64,000 nucleotides of DNA from Pseudomonas sp. JM0905a (lineage in GTDB: Bacteria; Pseudomonadota; Gammaproteobacteria; Pseudomonadales; Pseudomonadaceae). Under the pieces are notes generated by a model. That model was not told the origin of the DNA. It saw only the letters and a list, made by a program, of their open reading frames with translations, and did not search any database. Location: NCBI RefSeq assembly GCF_014700075.1, contig NZ_JACXBU010000001.1:620001-684000 (forward strand), given 5' to 3'. The position numbers were made by a program, and so were the translations under genes. This document shows positions 60,522-64,000 of the stretch, piece after piece (position 1 is the stretch's first letter; each line of letters begins with the position of its first letter).

Positions 60522-62252
60522 ATGTCCCGCCCGATTCCCACCACCGTCTATGAACTCTTGCAGGCCAGTTCGACCGCCTTTGCGGATCGCACGGCGCTGA
60601 CCTACATCCACGAGCTGGGGGCGGACATTGGTGGTCAGGACCTGAGCTACGGGGCGTTCTTCGCCCAGCTCAATCGCAGCGCGCGCCTGTTGCTGGACCT
60701 GGCGGGCGGGCGCAAGCCGGTCATCACCCTGTTGCTGCCGAACATTCCGCAGAGCCAGTGCCTGCTCTGGGCCGCAGCCAGCGTCGGTATCGCCAACCCG
60801 ATCAACCCGCTGCTGAATGAAGAAGCCCTGGCCAGCCTGATGGAGAAGGCCGGTACCGACCTGGTGGTCGCCCTGGGGCCGGTGCCGGGGTCCGACCTGT
60901 GGCAGAAGGCGGTGAGTGCTGCGCAGCGTCTGTCGAAACCGCCCAGATGCGTTTCGGTGCTGGTGCTGGGTGGCGAGCTGTTCTACGACCGCTTGCAACA
61001 GGACTACAGCGGCGACCTGCTGCCGCCGGCGTTGCTGCCGCAGCCGGAGGACATCGCTGCCTACTTCCATACCGGCGGCACCACCGGATTGCCCAAGCTG
61101 GCGCGGCAGACCCACGCCAACCAGGTGGCCGCCGCCTGCGCCTATCGGGCGCGCATGGCCGCGGGCCCCGAGGACGTGGCCCTGAACGGCCTGCCGATCT
61201 TCCATGTGGCCGGTGCCCTGGTGAACAGCCTGGGCGGCCTGGCCAGCGGGCTGCGCATGCTGCTACCGACCCTGGGCGGCTTCCGCAATCCGGAAGTGAT
61301 CCGCCAGCACTGGCGCCTCGTGGAGCATTACGGCATCACCCTGAGCGGCGGCATTCCCACATCGGTGGCGGCGATGCTGGAGGTGCCCATCGACGGGCAC
61401 GACATAAGCCGCCTGCGCTTCATGCTGTCTGGCGGTGCGCCGGTACCGGCGGCCCTGTGCGAGAAGGTGAAGGCGCTGACCGGTCTGGAGCTGTACCAGG
61501 CCTATGGCATGACCGAATGCACCGGTGTGATCGCCTTGCCGAACCTTGAGCATCCGGCGATTCCCGGAAGCGCCGGGCATGTGGCGGCGCCCATCGAGGT
61601 GAAGATCGACGGCGGGGAAATCTGCGTGCGTGGCCCGACGGTGTTCGCCGGCTACCTCGGCCAGGAACGGCCGCCATTGGAGGACGGCTGGCTGCGTAGC
61701 GGCGACCTGGGCCGGCTGGACGAGGAGGGCAACCTGTACATCACCGGCCGCGCCAAGGACCTGATCATCCGCAGCGGCCACAACATCGACCCGGCGCTGA
61801 TCGAGAACTGCCTGGAGAGTCACCCGGCGGTGTCCATGGCGGCTGCCGTGGGCATGCCCGACGAGTACGCTGGCGAGCTGCCGGTGGCGTTCGTGCAGTT
61901 GCGTCAGGGCCAGGCGGTCAGCGCTGATGAGTTGCAGGAGTACGCGTTCGAGCACATCGCCGAGCGTCCGGCCTGTCCGAAGCGGGTGTTCGTGGTGGAT
62001 GCCCTGCCGGTGACGGTGGTGGGCAAGATCTTCAAGCACACGCTGCGGGAGCTGGCGGCGGCCAGCGTCTATCGCGAGCGGGTCGGCGGCGAGTGTCCGG
62101 CGCTGGCCTGCGAAGTGGCCCAGGAAGCGGACGGCACTCTGTGGATAAGTCTCACGGAGGTGCCGGAAGGGCAGAGGGCGTTCTGCGTGGAGCGCGCCGA
62201 GGCGCTGGGCCTGCGGGTGCGGGAGCTGGTCATCGCCCCCGCTTGCGCTTGA
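60522..62252 (+). CDS. Acyl-CoA synthetase / AMP-dependent ligase (paralog of the gene at 4511)
   Basis: A 576-aa ANL ligase: YFHTGGTTGLPK near residue 185, A5 motif YGMTECTG, hinge WLRSGDLGRLDEEGNLYITGRAKDLIIRSGHNIDP, and A10 lysine in PVTVVGKIFK. The C-terminal tail beyond A10 (about 70 residues) and the shared HNIDP and HPAVxMAAAVG strings show a close relation to the ligase at 4511-6412, both unlike medium-chain ligases. It might activate a carboxylated intermediate of the island pathway, but no proof exists. Its last 23 bp overlap the convergent Crp-type gene. Confidence 0.9.
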   Translation: MSRPIPTTVYELLQASSTAFADRTALTYIHELGADIGGQDLSYGAFFAQLNRSARLLLDLAGGRKPVITLLLPNIPQSQCLLWAAASVGIANPINPLLNEEALASLMEKAGTDLVVALGPVPGSDLWQKAVSAAQRLSKPPRCVSVLVLGGELFYDRLQQDYSGDLLPPALLPQPEDIAAYFHTGGTTGLPKLARQTHANQVAAACAYRARMAAGPEDVALNGLPIFHVAGALVNSLGGLASGLRMLLPTLGGFRNPEVIRQHWRLVEHYGITLSGGIPTSVAAMLEVPIDGHDISRLRFMLSGGAPVPAALCEKVKALTGLELYQAYGMTECTGVIALPNLEHPAIPGSAGHVAAPIEVKIDGGEICVRGPTVFAGYLGQERPPLEDGWLRSGDLGRLDEEGNLYITGRAKDLIIRSGHNIDPALIENCLESHPAVSMAAAVGMPDEYAGELPVAFVQLRQGQAVSADELQEYAFEHIAERPACPKRVFVVDALPVTVVGKIFKHTLRELAAASVYRERVGGECPALACEVAQEADGTLWISLTEVPEGQRAFCVERAEALGLRVRELVIAPACA

Positions 62253-62820
62253 CCCGCGAGAAGGACACCGGGTCCATGCCCAGGTAACTGGCGAGCTGGT
62301 ACTGGGGGACGCGGTCCAGCAGCCAGGGCTCGTGCTCCAGCAGCCACTGGTAGCGTTGCTCGCTGTTGCTGGTGAGCAGTAGCGCCTCGCGGTCTTCATT
62401 GCGCAACATGATCTGGCGAACCATCAGCCCCTGCATGTGCAATAGCTGGGGAAATTGCTCCCCTTGCTGTTCGAGGATCGCCAGGGGAAAGCTGGCCAGC
62501 CGGCACTTTTCCACCGCTGCGATGTTGTAGGTACAAGGCTGCTGCTTGAGGTAGGCGCTGAGGGAACCGATCAACTGTCCCTCGCGGAAGAAGGTCTTGT
62601 TCCACTGCCGGCCTTCGGGGGACAGGTAGTAGTAGCGCGCCACGCCGACGATGATCGCGAAGAAGTGCGTTGGCCGTTCGCCAGCGCGGATGATCAGCTG
62701 GTCGCGATCGTAGTCGCGCAGCTTGAGCACCTGCATCAGGTGCTCCTGCAACGTGGGATCGGTCATGCCGTGGGCATGGAAGATGTCTTGCAACTGGGCC
62801 TGGATGTCGGCGGGGATCAT
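62230..62820 (-). CDS. Crp/Fnr-family transcriptional regulator
   Basis: A 196-aa regulator from ATG 62820 (MIPADIQAQLQDIFHAHGM). Residues 20-125 form the cNMP-type sensory barrel without Fnr cysteines; the C-terminus has a winged-helix (PQYQLASYLGMDPVSFSRVKRKRGR). The stop at 62230 lies inside the 3' end of the acyl-CoA synthetase gene on the other strand. The target is not evident. Confidence 0.85.
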   Translation of the reverse strand: MIPADIQAQLQDIFHAHGMTDPTLQEHLMQVLKLRDYDRDQLIIRAGERPTHFFAIIVGVARYYYLSPEGRQWNKTFFREGQLIGSLSAYLKQQPCTYNIAAVEKCRLASFPLAILEQQGEQFPQLLHMQGLMVRQIMLRNEDREALLLTSNSEQRYQWLLEHEPWLLDRVPQYQLASYLGMDPVSFSRVKRKRGR

Positions 62821-62944
62821 GGGGCTCGGCCTGGGGCTTTCGGGTTCATCTAAGCACAGCCCGGGGCACTGGAGAATTGCCCGCCGCGTCGGTGTGGCTG
62901 ACACTAGACTCCTTTACCAATCTCCACCTAGAAGGAATTCACCC

Positions 62945-63397
62945 GTGTCCCCACGCCCGCAAGACAGCTGGGAGCAGGTCTGCCTGGCTGCCGGTCTCGA
63001 TCCGCAGAAGCGCCTGGCCGCCCGCCAGGCCGTACTCGGCCACGCCGATGCCCTGGACTGCAGCCTCTATCGCCCTGACGAGAACGACCTGGACGCCGAA
63101 GAGGAAGACCTGGGTGATGCGCGCATCCTCTTCACCGGCCACTTCGAAGCGCCGGCCGAGTGGAGCGCGCAGGAACGCGACGACTACTTCGGCGACATCG
63201 AGCCTTCCGCCTTCGTCACCGCGCTGATCGAGTGCCAGGCCGACCCGGAAACCCGCGACTTCTTCCTCGCCGATGCCGGCGACTTCGTGGCGGTGGTCAC
63301 CGCCTCTGGCGAAGTGCAGATGTTCTATCTCTACGACTGCAACGAAGACGACGACGGCCTGCATTGCGTGCTGGTGCGCGAGGACGAAGACGTTTGA
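62945..63397 (+). CDS. Acidic hypothetical protein (150 aa)
   Basis: It starts at GTG 62945 with AAGGAA upstream (MSPRPQDSWEQVCLAAGLDPQKRL). The product is strongly acidic (DENDLDAEEEDLGDA; CNEDDDGLHCVLVREDEDV), with no signal or membrane segment. I do not recognise a domain. Longer frames extend upstream into the divergent regulator and are not used. It lies between a Crp-type gene and a hybrid kinase, and a hairpin directly follows its stop. Confidence 0.72.
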   Translation: MSPRPQDSWEQVCLAAGLDPQKRLAARQAVLGHADALDCSLYRPDENDLDAEEEDLGDARILFTGHFEAPAEWSAQERDDYFGDIEPSAFVTALIECQADPETRDFFLADAGDFVAVVTASGEVQMFYLYDCNEDDDGLHCVLVREDEDV

Positions 63398-63405
63398 GTT
63401 CCGCT

Positions 63406-63499
63406 GGTGGACGTCAAGAGCGACGTCCACCCTGCAGGTTGTGGCTGAGCTCCGCGAAGCCCAACAGGCCGTAGGGTGGATGGCGCTCTTTCATCCACC
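63406..63499. repeat. Pair of hairpins after the acidic hypothetical gene
   Basis: GGTGGACGTC-N6-GACGTCCACC (63406-63431) is a perfect 10-bp stem just after the stop. GGTGGATG-N9-CATCCACC (63475-63499) follows just before the convergent kinase gene. The related GGTGGA/TCCACC arms suggest one repeat family that also serves as terminator. Confidence 0.65.
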
Positions 63500-63503
63500 G
63501 TTT

Positions 63504-64000
63504 TCAGCGCAGGTTCACATGTCGGCTGATCAGCGCCCGCAGCGCAGCCGGCTTCACCGGCTTGGCGAGGTAATCCAGGCCGGCGGCGTGGACTTCGGCC
63601 ACCAGCTCGGCGCGGCCGTCGGCGCTGATCACCACGCCGGGCAGCGGTTCGCCCAGGCGGGTGCGTAGCCAGGCCATGAGTTCGGTGCCGGTTTCCCCTT
63701 CATCCAGGTGGTAATCCACCAGCGCCAGTTGTGGTCGTACTTCCTCAGCCAGCAGGTGTTCGCATTCCAGACGGTTGCGCGCGGTCCAGACCTGGCAGCC
63801 CCAGCGCGACAGCAGGCTGTGCATGCCGGTGAGGATGCTGTCCTCGTTGTCGATGCACAGTACCTGGGTGCCGGTGAGGGCCTGACCGTTGGCTTCGGCC
63901 TGCTTCTGCACGACGGGCGAGGGCTGCTGCGCGCGGGCCATGGGCACGGTGACGCTGAACACGCTGCCCTTGCCCGGCCAGGAGCGCACTTCCAGCTTGT
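63504..64000 (-). CDS. Hybrid sensor histidine kinase / response regulator (C-terminal part only)
   Basis: The frame enters from the window end and finishes at 63504. The first residues (KLEVRSWPGKGSVFSVTVP) are the end of a histidine-kinase ATPase domain. About 30 residues later a receiver domain begins: QVLCIDNEDSILTGMHSLLSRWGCQVWTA, with phospho-acceptor Asp in LALVDYHLD, a Thr/Ser in VVISADG, and Lys in YLAKPVKPAALRAL. This layout matches Pseudomonas hybrid kinases of the NahK/ErcS' type, though identity cannot be fixed from the fragment. Confidence 0.85.
   Translation of the reverse strand, partial: KLEVRSWPGKGSVFSVTVPMARAQQPSPVVQKQAEANGQALTGTQVLCIDNEDSILTGMHSLLSRWGCQVWTARNRLECEHLLAEEVRPQLALVDYHLDEGETGTELMAWLRTRLGEPLPGVVISADGRAELVAEVHAAGLDYLAKPVKPAALRALISRHVNLR

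Overview
The window reads as chromosomal DNA of a high-GC Pseudomonas, probably from the lineage around P. aeruginosa, P. resinovorans and P. citronellolis. This rests on gene content: an MvaT H-NS-type protein, a PctA/B-type amino-acid chemoreceptor next to purU and sbcB, aapJQM beside estB, an acyl-CoA synthetase and rhlB, and Pseudomonas-style intergenic palindromes. I saw no rRNA, tRNA, CRISPR array, insertion sequence or prophage gene. The species assignment is inference.

Layout. 1-3.3 kb: aapJQM amino-acid ABC transporter, minus strand, with aapM cut by the window edge. 3.8-10.5 kb: estB, an acyl-CoA synthetase, a CNB-GGDEF protein, a membrane dipeptidase and rhlB. 10.7-17.6 kb: a tightly coupled six-gene operon RDD-SpoIIM-DUF4129-DUF4350-MoxR-DUF58. 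17.9-31.5 kb: housekeeping genes sbcB, mvaT, purU, a CBS protein, a chemoreceptor, a HerA-like ATPase, a Pit phosphate transporter, a MocR regulator, ccoG and nudE.

31.5-53.1 kb is a catabolic island. It holds a LuxR-type regulator, a KshA-like Rieske oxygenase, a KstD-like flavoprotein dehydrogenase, an old-yellow-enzyme reductase, seven classical short-chain dehydrogenases plus a remnant of one, an epimerase-like protein, a medium-chain reductase, an HSL-type esterase, a RibBA-like protein, a secreted SurE-like protein, a DUF1302/DUF1329 envelope pair and two NTF2/SnoaL-like proteins. The enzyme set resembles the redox, hydroxylation and isomerisation phase of attack on a steroid-like or other polycyclic alicyclic compound. 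Ring-cleavage and CoA-dependent chain-shortening genes are not present here, and the substrate is not proven.

Two regulatory layers can be read directly from the DNA of the island. First, a 20-bp imperfect palindrome, typically TAGTC-CNNTCG-GACGATG or CATCGTC-N6-GACGATG, occurs as six copies in four promoter regions, with a wider variant in front of the LuxR gene. It is a good candidate for that regulator's binding site. Second, A-rich AANAANAA motifs, the known Crc/Hfq catabolite-repression target in Pseudomonas, lie at the translation starts of at least seven island genes.

53.1-64 kb returns to general functions: a GlxA-type AraC regulator, a thioesterase, a DUF488 protein, pbpG behind an unusual polypyrimidine leader, a divergent lysR/lysA pair, zapE, a GlcG/HbpS-like secreted protein, a second acyl-CoA synthetase paralogous to the first, a Crp-family regulator, an acidic hypothetical protein and the C-terminus of a hybrid sensor kinase cut by the window edge. 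Several families of short palindromic repeats are scattered between genes.
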